Assembly: GCA_024364735.1 (NCBI GenBank)
Contig: JAGFNQ010004737.1
Coordinates: forward strand, 1-64,000
Source: Boesenbergia rotunda
Lineage: Eukaryota > Streptophyta > Magnoliopsida > Zingiberales > Zingiberaceae
Length of the DNA stretch: 64,000 bases
Direction of reading: 5' to 3'
Shown here: one piece after another, positions 32,836-43,752 of the stretch
How the letters are laid out: each line of letters opens with the position of its first letter
How positions within the stretch are numbered: the stretch's first letter is position 1
Translations under genes and position numbers: made by a program
Notes under the pieces: model-generated
The model's input: the letters and a program-made list of their open reading frames with translations, nothing else
Told to the model about the DNA's origin: nothing
Databases searched by the model: none

Positions 32836-35165
32836 ACTAACCTGTATGGCATAAACATAGGCATGCTTTCTATCATATCATATGGGCATCTTCTTAACAT
32901 AACCATAAGCATAAACATAGGCATGCTTTCTATCATATCATATGGGCATCTTCTTAACATAATCATAAGCATAAATCGTTTACTATCATGCATATTTCTT
33001 GACATGAGACATAAGTATAAGACATTACTATCATGGCATAATGCATAACATGAATGAATGCATGAGTCTAATGCATATACATAAGGATGCTTAACTTTTA
33101 AAATCATACTTTTAAATACTTAAACATAATCATAACATCATTGGGGGTCCCCGGCTTGTACCACATACATACATCATAAGCGCGCATCCCTAAGTAAATA
33201 CGAGGTAGCGAGCCCCAACCTACTAGGGTAAGGACAGCATAGTCAGTAGTCCCAGAACCGGGGCGTTCGTATGGTGCCCATCCCTGTTGCAAAGCTTCGG
33301 TAGTGCCAGAACCGTGGACAGCATATTCGGTAGTCCAGAACCGGGGCGTTCTTAAGGTGCCCATCCCTTGGACCCATACTTCGGTCCGGTACAAGCCCAT
33401 TCATAAAGTAAATACTTCATATGCTTCATCATTCATACATCATGGCATGCATCTTTATTCATAAAACATGGCATGCATCTTCATTCATAAACATGGCATG
33501 TGTAACGACCCGGCCCGTCTACCGGCCCATTTACCGGTCCTCATGACCGTCGTACCGTCGTACCGTCGACTATCGACCGTGCCGTCATTCATAAACAATG
33601 CATGCATCTTTATTCATAAAACATAGCATGCACTTTCATTCATAAACATAACATGCATCTTCATTTATAAACATAACATGCATCTTCATTCATAGAACAT
33701 GGCCTACTTACATAAACATCATTCTTATTCCTAGTGCTTGCATGATCATGGCATATAATGTAAGCATTGCATTATATTCATTGAACATGACATGTTTGCA
33801 TAGACAATTATCCTAATCCATAGAGTTTGCATGATCATGATATATAAGGTAAACATTGCATTTCATACATAAGCATGGTATTCATCCCAAGCATACATAA
33901 GTAGGACTTCCATAAACATACTACCTACCATTCAAGTGCATGGAATAGAACACAAGACATTCATAATTAAACCCTATCAAGCATGGCATCCAATCATAAA
34001 CATACAAACATGAAACATGGTGCTTAAGGTTAGGGTTATAGGTAACTTAATTTCTACCACATGCTTGAACCTTTATATATACTTCATAATAAAGCATAAA
34101 CTATCATTCTCCAAACCCTAACTTCCCCCAAACCCTATTTACCTTGCTTGGTCGAAACCTATAAGGAAGGGTTCCATCATTCAATTAACATGTAAGATGG
34201 CATAAGGTAAAGAAACAATCATACATTACCTATAAGACCATGGGAAGCCATTAGGGCTCATGATTAGGGTTATCCCTAACCTTTAGCCCTCCTTCTTAGG
34301 GCTGGCCGAAACCCTACAAGGCCATGGGTGCATGGAAAAATTCCATAAAATCCCCAATCAAATATTAAACACCAACCATATCCTGCCATAGGGGCTTTTA
34401 GGACCCTTGCTTGAGGGAAGCCCTAACTCTTTGCCCTAGACCCCTACTTGGCCGAAAGTTATAGGATCACAAAGCCTTGTGAAAATTCACATAACTCATC
34501 CTCAATCTCCCTTATAGCATGATAATACACAAAACACATACTTGAAGGTTTAGATCCAACCCTACCCATGGGTTCATGGTGTTGGCCGAAACCCTAGGAG
34601 ATCCTAGGGTACTCCAAAATTTCTCCAAATCTCATTTTAACTTATATTCATCATGGAAAAATATTAGAAAGCATGAGTAATATTTTTAACATCATTTTGG
34701 ACCCAAAAACCCTAGTGGCCGAAAGTTATAGGGTCACAAATCATGGTTTCTTCGATATCACTCCCAAAAACCACTTTATATCATGCTAAAAATCATAAAG
34801 GAACTATTATACCACAGGTGAGGGAGTCTTACATTGGTTGATCTTGATTATAGACCTTAGATTTGGGAGAAGGATGGAGATCTTGTTGCCTCTTGACCAC
34901 CCCTAGCCTTTGTATCCTTGTAAAAGCCTTGGATCTTGGAGATGAAGTCTTAGGTGAATTTTTTTCCAAGGGAGAATCCCTCTTGAGGTATTCGGCTAGA
35001 ATGAGGGAGGAGGAGGAAGAAAAATGGAATTGATGGAAGGAAGAAAGAAACTCCCATTCCCCCTCTTTATAACACATTAAGGAGGGTAAGTGAAGAGTCA
35101 TGGTTGGTGACTCTTCATTTTCCTAAGCCTTAACCATAATCCACTTCATTTCCTCATAGCACTCC

Positions 35166-35237
35166 CTTGCTAGGTGAATTGGTTAGAGCATGCATGGTTG
35201 TACAAGAGGTCCAAGGTTCAATCCTTGGTGCATGCAC
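35166..35237 (+). other. tRNA-like sequence in G 5' LTR
   Basis: This is the second LTR copy of the A-box/B-box segment at 28271-28342, unchanged in both boxes. Confidence 0.5.
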
Positions 35238-35553
35238 TAATTTTTTCCATTTTATTTTTTTATTTTATTTTCCTAATATTTCGAAAATCCCTTAAAATTC
35301 CCCCATAATTATGTTAATATTTCCCATTAAAATCCCTCTATATTTCTATAAATTTTTACCTAAAATTCACCAATAATCATGGTACTAGAAAGCCCATATA
35401 AGTCCTATTAGTGCCTATTTCCCCAATTTAAATGGAAAAAAACATGGATTTCTAGGTTAAAATTCGTGTTAATGTTCCTAGGTCTCTCGGAAAATTATCT
35501 AGACATGCTCAATATTTTAAAGACATATTAGGAAAATTTTCTGGGTCGTTACA

Positions 35554-35700
35554 TTCAGGCCCAACGTGGGCCTGAAATCAGATGACTTCAGGCCCATCGT
35601 GGGTCTGAAATCCTCTTAATTCAGGCCCAACGTGGGCCTGAAATCAGATTATTTTAGATCCAATGTGGGGCTGATAGCTCTGATTTCAGGCCCTCTGATA
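35554..35700. repeat. Palindromic tandem array 1 in region P
   Basis: There are about four to five units of ~33 bases built on TTCAGGCCCAACGTGGGCC followed by TGAAATCAGAT. Each unit is an inverted repeat (TTCAGGCCCA and TGGGCCTGAA around ACG). The array begins at the exact end of the G LTR. Confidence 0.88.
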
Positions 35701-36295
35701 ATCCACTGATCTCTACAAACCAAAATAGGAATAGTCTTTTCCAAATTATGAATAAATATGTATAATATAAACATATAGAAATAAAAATTAGTGGTTATGG
35801 ATGTTATATCTAAGAAAAAAATAAAAGATATTACAATAAAATTGTTCTGTGCCAACTAATATTGTATGAAAACATAATTGATAATCATTAGGACTACGTT
35901 TGGACACCAAAAATACTATCTCCTAACTTAACTCTAACTAGTGATATCGAGTTTTGAGAAATTCAAATATCCTAGGTCCATCAGTGGGTTTCCACCGAAA
36001 CCCACTGATGGACCTACAAAACTCCTTCTGTGCCAAATTCTGAAAATATGAGTTCATGGCCTGGAAGGAATCCAATTTTGGTATGCATTGTGTATTTAGG
36101 TACTCTCTAGATGGAACCTTCTTGTTTTAAGTTTAAACAAATGTAAGCCTGTTTTGATCAATCCTGAGTATTTCAATAAAATGAGAGGATTTTATTACAA
36201 CTTGTAGAATTTTATAAAAAGAATGCTCTATAAATATTTAATTTAATAAATCATGATAAAATATTATAAAAATTATTTTTAAAATGAAAAAATAT
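35701..36295. other. Region P spacer with a perfect 20-bp hairpin
   Basis: This AT-rich gene-free stretch has one striking feature. At 35973-36016 two perfectly complementary 20-base arms (left arm TAGGTCCATCAGTGGGTTTC) are separated by CACC. I see nothing else in it. Confidence 0.7.
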
Positions 36296-36525
36296 TTGAG
36301 TCCATGTTGGGTCTGAAATCATCTAATTCAGGCCCAACATGGGCCTGAAATCATATTACTTCAGGCCCAACGTGGGCCTTTCAGGCCCTGCATGAGCCTG
36401 AAATAATATGGTTTTATGCCCAACGTGGGCCTGAAATTAGATTATTTCAGGCTAATGTGTGCCTGAAATCACATTATGTCAGGCCCACCGTGGGCTTGAA
36501 ATCAGTTTATTTCAAGCCCTCTGAT
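36296..36525. repeat. Palindromic tandem array 2 in region P
   Basis: There are about six to seven diverged units of the same palindrome as array 1. Both arrays end with a CAAGCCCTCTGATAA or CAGGCCCTCTGATAA variant, which suggests that one arose by duplication of the other. Confidence 0.85.
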
Positions 36526-36735
36526 AACCAAAAGCAAGGTTCAATATTACTGATTGTATAGACAACAATTACAGATTATAGATAACAGATTACACAACAT
36601 CATGGATCGAAAGCAATGCTCCATTTATTTCAAACAGATTACATTCATTATAGATTACTGATTACATACATTATAACTACAAATATACAATGCTTGTCAT
36701 AACAGTTACAAATGCATTGTATCAACAAAACCAAT

Positions 36736-39504
36736 ATTTACAGATTATCCTTCCAGAACTTGTCTGTCATAATTTTATATCCAACCTTAAATCGATAAGG
36801 TTTCATTTGGGTTTGGGTAAAGTCTATAGATCTCTAAAACACTAGACTTTCAACATAGCGCATGAGAAAAAAAGCACAATCCATCCTAAAAAAACCAATA
36901 TTTAAATTATCATTAGCATATTAATCCAACCATAAAGGATTATGTTTTTTTGAAGCAAAATAAACATAATCTTACGATTTGGTTTGGGTGGGTCCTTGTA
37001 CTTCAATTTTAGTAAAGTTTTTCCCCAATATAGAAGGCAATCCTTTATTCCATCTCATGTAATATGACCAGTTCATATTTTTGAAGAACGCCACCTACAC
37101 ACAAATTACATTAGTAAAAATTATATTTTATTAAAACTACTTGTAATGTTCTATATGTAAAATATAAAACTTACAATTTTCTCAAATTTGGCAGTGTACC
37201 CTTCTGTGGCGCCAAGATAATTATAATGCAGAATATTACCTTCCTCGAAGTCAATAACCAATAGATGCCAATGATCATATGCATTATTTATAGGATAGAT
37301 GATATATCGAATTGGCTTGTCTGTATCGTAGCAACAGTTTGTTGAAATGCTTGAGCATGCATTACATCAAACAGTTCCTATGATTATTAAAATGGAAGTG
37401 TTAGTGGACTCAATCCTAGAAAAAAGCAACAAACAAGGTGCTCATTTACTTACATCTAACCCTACCCCGCAGAATATGGAGGGGTGGTATGGTGAGTTAG
37501 AGGTTTTTGTTTCATTTACTAAAATTGTCCAGTAAGTATTTATGCAATCCCCATTGTTGTAGTCATTCCAATTAAATATAGTCAAAAGGATTGCATATCT
37601 AATGAGAAGATCTCATTGGACCATACTGGATTCACCGAAAACCTACATAAACAAAATATAAAAAACTTAATAACAAGGGAATGATTAAATTTTATTATTG
37701 AATGGAAATAATCATCATTGTTTTACATTATTATGCAATCACAATAGCAACTAACTCACTTTAATTTACTAAGCTTTAATAATATTTCTGGAATCTCTTC
37801 ATCTTTATTCTTCTTAAAAAATGCCATGGCATTCTTCAAAATTTTGTTTTTGACCTTTTGAATTTCTTTTCTTTTAGCTGCTTGTTGATCAGATATTTTT
37901 GTTTGTGTTGAGGTTGCAGATATTGTTGTTTGAGTTGTGGTTTCTGACATTGATGGAGCAGGAGGCTCTTCATCTTCATCTTCATCCTCATCCTCATCCT
38001 CAACAATCTCTTTGCCTTTGCCTTTGCCCTTGTACGCTTGTTTTATCTCAGTTCTTTTTCTTTTTTTTTTGTTGTGGCTCGTTGTCATCTGAGCCTTTGC
38101 TTTCCAATTGTTTTTGGAGCTTCAGGATTCTCTTGTCAGCGTCATCTATGATTTTATTTTGTACAACTAATAATTTTTTGCGGAGAGTCTTTATCTTTAA
38201 GCTGGGAATCCTACTCAGTAATTACTGTATCCTTCTAAGCAATTCTTACATCCTTCTCACTTATGGCGGTTGTCATCTCATTTTTAACATCCTCCAAACT
38301 TTTAAGAGCTATAGATAATTATTGCTGTAACATATCAATTTGTTCTTGCTTTTCCATACACTGATTGCAACTTTCCATATCTAAGGCCTGTAGCCTTCCT
38401 TCTACTGCCTGCTGTAATACCTCAAACTGTACCTCAAGTGCTTGTGTTGGAGGAGAGTAGTGAGGTACCAAATCCATCTCTGACTCTGTCGGAATTAAAT
38501 CAATAATAATTTTATGTGGGCCCAAACGGTCTATCATCCTTTTGACACTATCAACATGACACTTAGGCTAACTCTACCGAAGGATTCATGGTAATCTATC
38601 AGGAAGTTCTGGAGCAACAATACTGATATGTTCACTCACCTATACCTGCAAAATGATTATATTCAGTAAATAATATACATAAAAAATTATATGAGCACAA
38701 CTATATGTACTCTAACTTACAACCAAAATATTTGGAAATCCCTTGAGCAAGGGAACCTTGGCCATTTGGGTTGTAACCTCCTTTCCAATGGCTTCAAACT
38801 GAGGAGCCATGAAATTGTACATGACATTATACCAATTATAGGTTGCTAGGTTGTCAAAATCATCTACGCAATCAATTAGTGAGAGCACAGGTATGGTAAC
38901 TACATTGCTAGTAACACAAAATAGAACAGTAGAAAAAAAATACAGTAGATACAACTGATAGTAGAGCTTGTCATTGGATGTTGACTTCATTATGAGTTTC
39001 TCCAAATGCTTGGGAAAACAACCTGACTCTTCGAAAAACTACTTGTACAGTGGGCTGGAGGCCTCGTTTGAATCAAGTTGGACTATCTCTCCAGTGTCGG
39101 GTAGCCCTAGAATTAGTGAAATATCAACCTTTGTGAATTTGAGTTTTTTTCCCATGGAATATGAAGCTATGTTCTTCTTGATTCCAATTATCAAACATAT
39201 TCTGGACCTGTGGTCTTACACAAGAACTATTTGGGAGGTCGAGGACCCAAGAAAAGGGTGTATCTCGAATCAACTGTTCTTGTGCTGGTGTGGGTTTAAC
39301 TAAATCAATAAAATTTTTGAAATGACAAAGGCTACTTTTCCAGTTCATTCTTTTAGTTCGGCCTCTGTTGACAAAACTTGTATAATTGGAAAGCATTTTG
39401 CTTTTTTCTTGTGTCAAATGTCTTTTTTTACTTCGACCAACACCTTGCTATTTAGTCGATTTTTTAGGACCGCCTTGCTTTGATGACGATTTAGTTGGAG
39501 CCAT
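36736..39504 (-). pseudogene. Ulp1-type (C48) cysteine protease gene with DUF1985-like N terminus, decayed
   Basis: From ATG at 39504 (MAPTKSSSKQGG) the frame reads into a TAG after 18 codons. It then gives a DUF1985-like region: QEKSKMLSNY, TPFSWVLDLP and, after a frameshift near 39115, LILGLPDTGEIV, then LYFFSTVLFC and LATYNWYNVMYNFM. A coiled-coil and Lys/Asp-Glu-rich middle follows (38537-37756). The protease end has the His block NAYDHWHLLVIDFEEG (near 37230-37290) and the Cys block DCAFFLMRYVESL (near 36850), with intron-like GTAAG and TGTGTAG sites between. Such Ulp1 genes are known as transposon-captured families (for example Kaonashi MULEs). Several breaks make function unlikely. Confidence 0.7.
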
Positions 39505-39714
39505 CCCGAACTTAGCAACCATAAAACACCAATGAGACACTACCAAAATTAACACTTAGATTTCATAGATAAAGGCTCTGCTAAGATTCGGTCAGTCACT
39601 ATAGACTATCGCTAACCCTAGGTGAACAACCATTAGTGAAATCAAAAACTAAATATTAGGGTACATACATTCCCACTGGTCCGATGACGACGATGTTAAC
39701 CACACGACTCCAAT
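39505..39714. other. Non-coding edge of region P
   Basis: These 0.2 kb lie between the protease start and the H LTR. I see no terminal inverted repeat or other signal. Confidence 0.4.
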
Positions 39715-40140
39715 TGTAACACCCCAATTTTTACAATCCTGAATACCTGGGGAATTGTTTAAAAGTTCGGGACGAACTTTCTATAAGAGAGGGAGGATTG
39801 TAACACCCCAAATTTGTCAATGTAAAATCATGACAATGTATGAAAATGGTTATAATGAAATGATATAAATTTCATGCAATCACATGCTATAAAATGTTAT
39901 GGATGCATGAAATATTATATGCATGAGATATTATATTCATGAAATAATATTATCATGAAATATTAGCATGAAATATTATATTCATGAAAATGGAATATTA
40001 AAAATATTATGAAATAATATTTTTGGGATATTATGAAATATTCTGAATTCATAAAATATTATTCATATTATGAAATTTCATGATGGGCTTGGTTTATTGG
40101 GCTTGGAAATGAATGGTGCTAAAAAGAAAGTGCAAAGTGG

Positions 40141-40212
40141 AGGAAGCAAGGATTGAACCTTGGACCTCCTAGTTGCACTCACCATGTCATAACCAATGAA
40201 CCAAGCAATATT
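40141..40212 (-). other. tRNA-like sequence in H 5' LTR, antisense to the element
   Basis: On the - strand an A-box-like TTGGTTCATTGG is followed by GGTCCAAGGTTCAATCCTTG, identical over 20 bases to the G LTR segment, including the B box. The 3' LTR copy is at 46838-46909. Confidence 0.5.
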
Positions 40213-40285
40213 TCATGTAGAAGGAGAAAGGAACATGCTTGTTAAGTGGGTAAGAGTGAAGAGACATGTCTTTTCATGAGAAAAG

Positions 40286-40293
40286 TATAAATA
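40286..40293 (+). promoter_or_regulatory. TATA box of H 5' LTR
   Basis: TATAAATAGG is followed by a pyrimidine-rich leader. The equivalent in the 3' LTR is at about 46982. Confidence 0.65.
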
Positions 40294-40567
40294 GGTGGAA
40301 GTTGGAGCAACTTCCTTCTTTCCTTTTCTTCTTCCTCTTCATCTTCCAAAACCGAAAACTCCTTTCTCCCTTCCCCTTCCATTTTCGAAATCCCAACCCT
40401 AGGGTTCTAACCCTAGGGCAATTGCAAGAAGGGGAAACCAAGTGTTAACACTCCCTACCAAGACCAAGGACTACTAGGAAGAAGTTTGGAAGGAAAGGAT
40501 CTTCGCATACCCTCCAAGTGTAGGGTACCCTACGATTTCAAGAAGGCGAAATTTCCAGCGCTAGGAT

Positions 40568-42095
40568 GTAAGAATCCTCTCGCCTGCAGTATAATGGTTT
40601 ATGTATGATTTCCTTGTGTTCTTGTTTTGAAAAAAATGGGAGTTCTCCCTTATACAAACTTTCGGCCACCTCTAGTAAGGGGGTCCAAGAGAAGGTGTTT
40701 GATCACACCTTGATGCATGCTAGTACCCCTAGGGATTTTATACATATATGTGTTGTTTCCAAATTTTTGGAAGGACAAAAGTTAGGGTTTGGTACCCTAC
40801 AAACTTTCGGCCACCACCCATTTATGGGCCTTGGTTGCTTCTTGATGCATGAGGATATCCCTAAGAACTTAGGGTATGAATTTAGGTTACTTTGCCATCA
40901 TGTGTGATAACAAGAATTAGGGTTTTGGTGCCCTACCATTTTCGGCCAAGGAAGAAAAGTTAGGGTTTTGGTGTGGCTTGCTACCTTATTGTGTTCCTAT
41001 GATTAGAATGGTAGATAAAATGTTGTATATATATGTGTGTGGTTTTGTGAATGATGACTTGTCCAAAAATCCTAGAAACCCCCCACTCTACCATTCGGCC
41101 ATCCCTTGTAATTTAGGGTTAGTGGATGCTAATCCCACTTTGAGATATAAACCTTGTTCAATTGGTAACATGAAAGGTACTTGAGGTGTTTGTAGAAATG
41201 TTTGAATGAATGCTTACTTGGAAAACCAACTCCTCTTTACTTGTGACTTTCGGCCAACCCTAGTTCTAGGGTTGGGAAGTACCTAATGAGACCATGAAGC
41301 ATGCTATTACATATGTGATATGTGTATAAATTATGTGACCTATCTTGTTAGGTATAAAAGCATGCCTTATAGCCCATGGGGCACTCTTATGACATGAACA
41401 TGATGTGGATGATAATATGCATAAAAAGGTTACTCTATTAAAACTGGGATCAAGAGCACCCGAATGCGTGGTGTGTCCCTGGGGGATCAAGAGCACCCGA
41501 AGGCGTGGTGTGTCCCTTTGAGAAGTGATTAAAGAGTATCTTTAGGCATATACTTATATGAGTAATTGCATGATAAATTACTTTACTTTGGAAAGTTGTC
41601 TACCCGACTCGGAAGGGGGTCGTTAAACAAATCCAATGAGCATGTACGGAAGGGTCATGGCATTGGTAGGACGGAAGGGTCCTGCTCTAATTAGATTGGT
41701 GGCTCGCTACCCCAATTTATTAGGGAACGCGCATGATGATGTGGTACGACAACTGGGCCCTGGATGATGATATGTTATTTTGAAGTACTTACCATTATGG
41801 AACTTTTTGAAAAACATATTGTTTTCTCATTATGTGATGATCTTGTTCTGTAAAGTACTTAGAGATATTTGATGTGATGTTCATGACGCTTGATGAGATG
41901 CTTATGATGCATGATGCTTGATGAGATGCTTATGATGCATGATGCTTTGATGAGATGCTTATGAGGCTTATAATCTTGTTCTATCTTGATTACTGTGTAC
42001 ATGATATGATGTATCGATATGGTTTTGCGAGTAGGCCCGGAATCTTACTAAGCATGTTTTGCTTACTAGTTCCTGTTATTTTTCTTATGCTGCAG
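40568..42095 (+). other. Predicted intron inside the H LTR
   Basis: GTAAGAA at 40568 (after GGAT) and a TTACTA-rich, T-rich run ending TGCTGCAG at 42095 would bound a 1.5-kb intron about 250 bases after the expected start. Matching sites exist in the 3' LTR (47264 and 48615) and in both G LTRs. This is prediction only. Confidence 0.4.
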
Positions 42096-42681
42096 ATAGC
42101 GGTAAGAAATACTCGAACTAAAGGAAGAGGCAGAGGGAAGGTTGGAGGATGTGTGTGGTGATGGCTCGGGAAAGGATGAAAGATTCTATCTACCTTAGTT
42201 TATCTAGAATCTAAACTGCTTCCCATAATTACGATTGAAATTGTATTGCTATATTCTGAATGTATGATGATTGTGACTACTCTACTGTTAGAGATATGAA
42301 ACCTAAACCATGTTAGCTAATACTATCATTAATGTCTAAATTTTGTAATATGCATGCTAAGTAAAATGTTAGATAATTGCCATTATGCTTCTTTTGCATG
42401 TATCTAAGGCTAGATAACCTTTTCTATATGCTTACTTGAGATTTCATGCTATAGTGTGTTAAATGCTTTCCATATTAGGTTGTAAATGCATGTAGATATA
42501 AATGAATTATTTGATAAGAAAACCTTGCTTGGTAATTTAGTGTTCAATAAGCATGCTTATTACGAGTTCATGTATTGTAACTGATTTGTTTGGATATACA
42601 TGATTGAATATGATTGCATGATATGAATGTGTGGACCCGTAACCCCGCCTTTAGGGTAGATATAAGGTCGGGTGTTACAAG

Positions 42682-42694
42682 TTGGTATCAGAGC
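42682..42694 (+). promoter_or_regulatory. Element H primer binding site
   Basis: TTGGTATCAGAGC lies two bases after the 5' LTR end and is the initiator-Met tRNA complement. Confidence 0.9.
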
Positions 42695-42744
42695 AGGTTT
42701 CCCCTCCATCACACACACATCAAGCTTCCTTCTGCCGCTTCCAA

Positions 42745-43131
42745 GTAAGAAATCCTAAACTCGCTTTATTTAATTCATGTACAGTAATGATATTGATAGA
42801 AATAATTAATGCTTGCATAAAGTAGTAATTATGTTAGCTTAATTATCACTTGTATGATATTAATGACTATGTATAGAAATGATTCATGCTTGCATGAAGA
42901 AGTGTTTATGATAGTTGAATTATCACCTGTATAATATATATGATAAGTAATTGTAAGATAGGTGAACATGAACACTATTTTGATAATTTAGAACTTGGGT
43001 AGGAGAGTGGTTACATATAGTAATCACCAGGGTAAACTACACCGATTAGGTGTGTGTTTTCCTCTGTATACATTTGCGAATTGAGAAAGGAATGGTTTTG
43101 TACTAACCATGTCATTTTTTTTCAATTCCAG
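42745..43131 (+). other. Predicted 5'-leader intron of element H
   Basis: Donor GTAAGAA follows CTTCCAA. Near the 3' end come TACTAAC, a run of T and TTCCAG immediately before the ATG at 43132. The distance from the branch-like TACTAAC to the AG is about 25 bases. Length is 387 bases against 325 in G, with the ends better conserved than the middle. Confidence 0.62.
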
Positions 43132-43745
43132 ATGTTTCCTGAGGACTACCCTGAGAGATGTCGCGAGCTGCTGGAGCAGATAGAGACTGTTAGGGATTGG
43201 CCGGTTCTGGGAATCCAAGGCACCATAGGATTCTTGGATCGGCTCTTCTGGAAACTGGAGCGGGAAGGGTTTCCAGCCACGGACGATCATAGGATCGGAG
43301 CTTTACTCCGTTCCTTGCCCAACCGGGCAAGAGAGGTAGCACACCAGATCTGGGGACAGCACCGATGCCGTATGCCCTATACGAGGTTGTGCAGGCAGCT
43401 CCTTCGCCATGAGTTCCCAGCGGACCTGGGAGACTCGGAGGAGGACCCTGACTCCGAGGAGGACTCTGAGCCGTCCGAGGAGGACCCTGAGCCGTCCGAG
43501 GAGGACCCTGAGGAGGATCCTGAGCCCTTCGAGGAGGATCCCGAGCCACTTGAGGAGGATCCTGAGCCCTTCGAGGAGGATCCCGAGGCCTTCGAGGAGG
43601 ATCCTGAGCCCCTCGAGGAGGGTCCCGAGCCCTTCGAGGAGGATCCAGAGATGCTGTGGGTGTTCGAGGAAGATGTTGAGGCAGACGAGGAGATCCTCGA
43701 GATCGAAGAAGAAGAAGACCCGATGGGAACAGTTGAGGATCCTGA
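43132..43745 (+). CDS. First ORF of element H, acidic-tailed, running into the gap
   Basis: ATG 43132 directly follows the predicted splice acceptor. An upstream in-frame extension to 43054 would be intron sequence, so 43132 is chosen. The N-terminal part (ERCRELLEQIETV, GFLDRLFWKLEREGFP, LLRSLPNRAREVAHQIWGQH) matches G closely. The tail is an acidic repeat of EEDPEP type and ends EEEEDPMGTVEDP at the Ns. No zinc knuckle or protease motif is present before the gap. The function is not recognised; by position it is Gag-related or an extra first protein. The conserved N-terminal half and variable repeat number suggest selection on the former. Confidence 0.6.
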
Positions 43746-43752
43746 NNNNNNN
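43746..43752. other. Assembly gap (7 N)
   Basis: Seven Ns lie between the acidic repeat and RT. A complete element would need the rest of gag, protease and the RT start here, so the true missing length is unknown. Confidence 0.95.

Larger units (their letters stand above)
24922..35553 (-). mobile_element. Element G: Tekay/Del-like Ty3/gypsy element with internal deletion
   Basis: On the - strand it runs 5' LTR (35553-31433), primer site, leader with a predicted intron, a first ORF (31042-30401), 0.34 kb of unknown sequence, the integrase end (30062-28676), purine tract and 3' LTR (28641-24922). Protease, RT and RNase H are missing. LTRs of 3.7-4.1 kb, the Met primer site and a C-terminal chromodomain-like block (EEATWE type) point to the Tekay lineage of chromoviruses. 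Flanks do not match: CTTTT on the left (copia RNase H) and TTCAG on the right (palindrome array). Confidence 0.82.
31433..35553 (-). repeat. Element G 5' LTR (about 4.1 kb)
   Basis: It is bounded as the 3' LTR is and nearly colinear with it, but about 400 bases longer, mainly through extra minisatellite copies (31935-32835). A short local duplication lies at 32850-32970. It contains the second tRNA-like segment (35166-35237) and GC-rich block (33502-33590). Predicted splice signals are at 34832 (GTAAG) and 31800 (CAG). Confidence 0.87.
39715..42679 (+). repeat. Element H 5' LTR (about 2.97 kb)
   Basis: It begins TGTAACACCCC and ends GGTGTTACA. A second TGTAACACCCC at about 39799, preceded by AAGAGAGGGAGGAT, shows that an LTR start plus purine tract is duplicated inside the LTR. 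It has AT-rich ATGAAATATTAT repeats (39860-40060), a tRNA-like segment, TATAAATA at 40286-40293, five or more TTTCGGCCA motifs and ATGATGCTTGATGAGATGCT repeats (41870-41970). Confidence 0.87.

Noticed and set aside
43054..43131. N-terminal extension of the H first ORF
   Set aside because: It would read through the T-run and CAG of the predicted splice acceptor, and G has no matching conserved extension.
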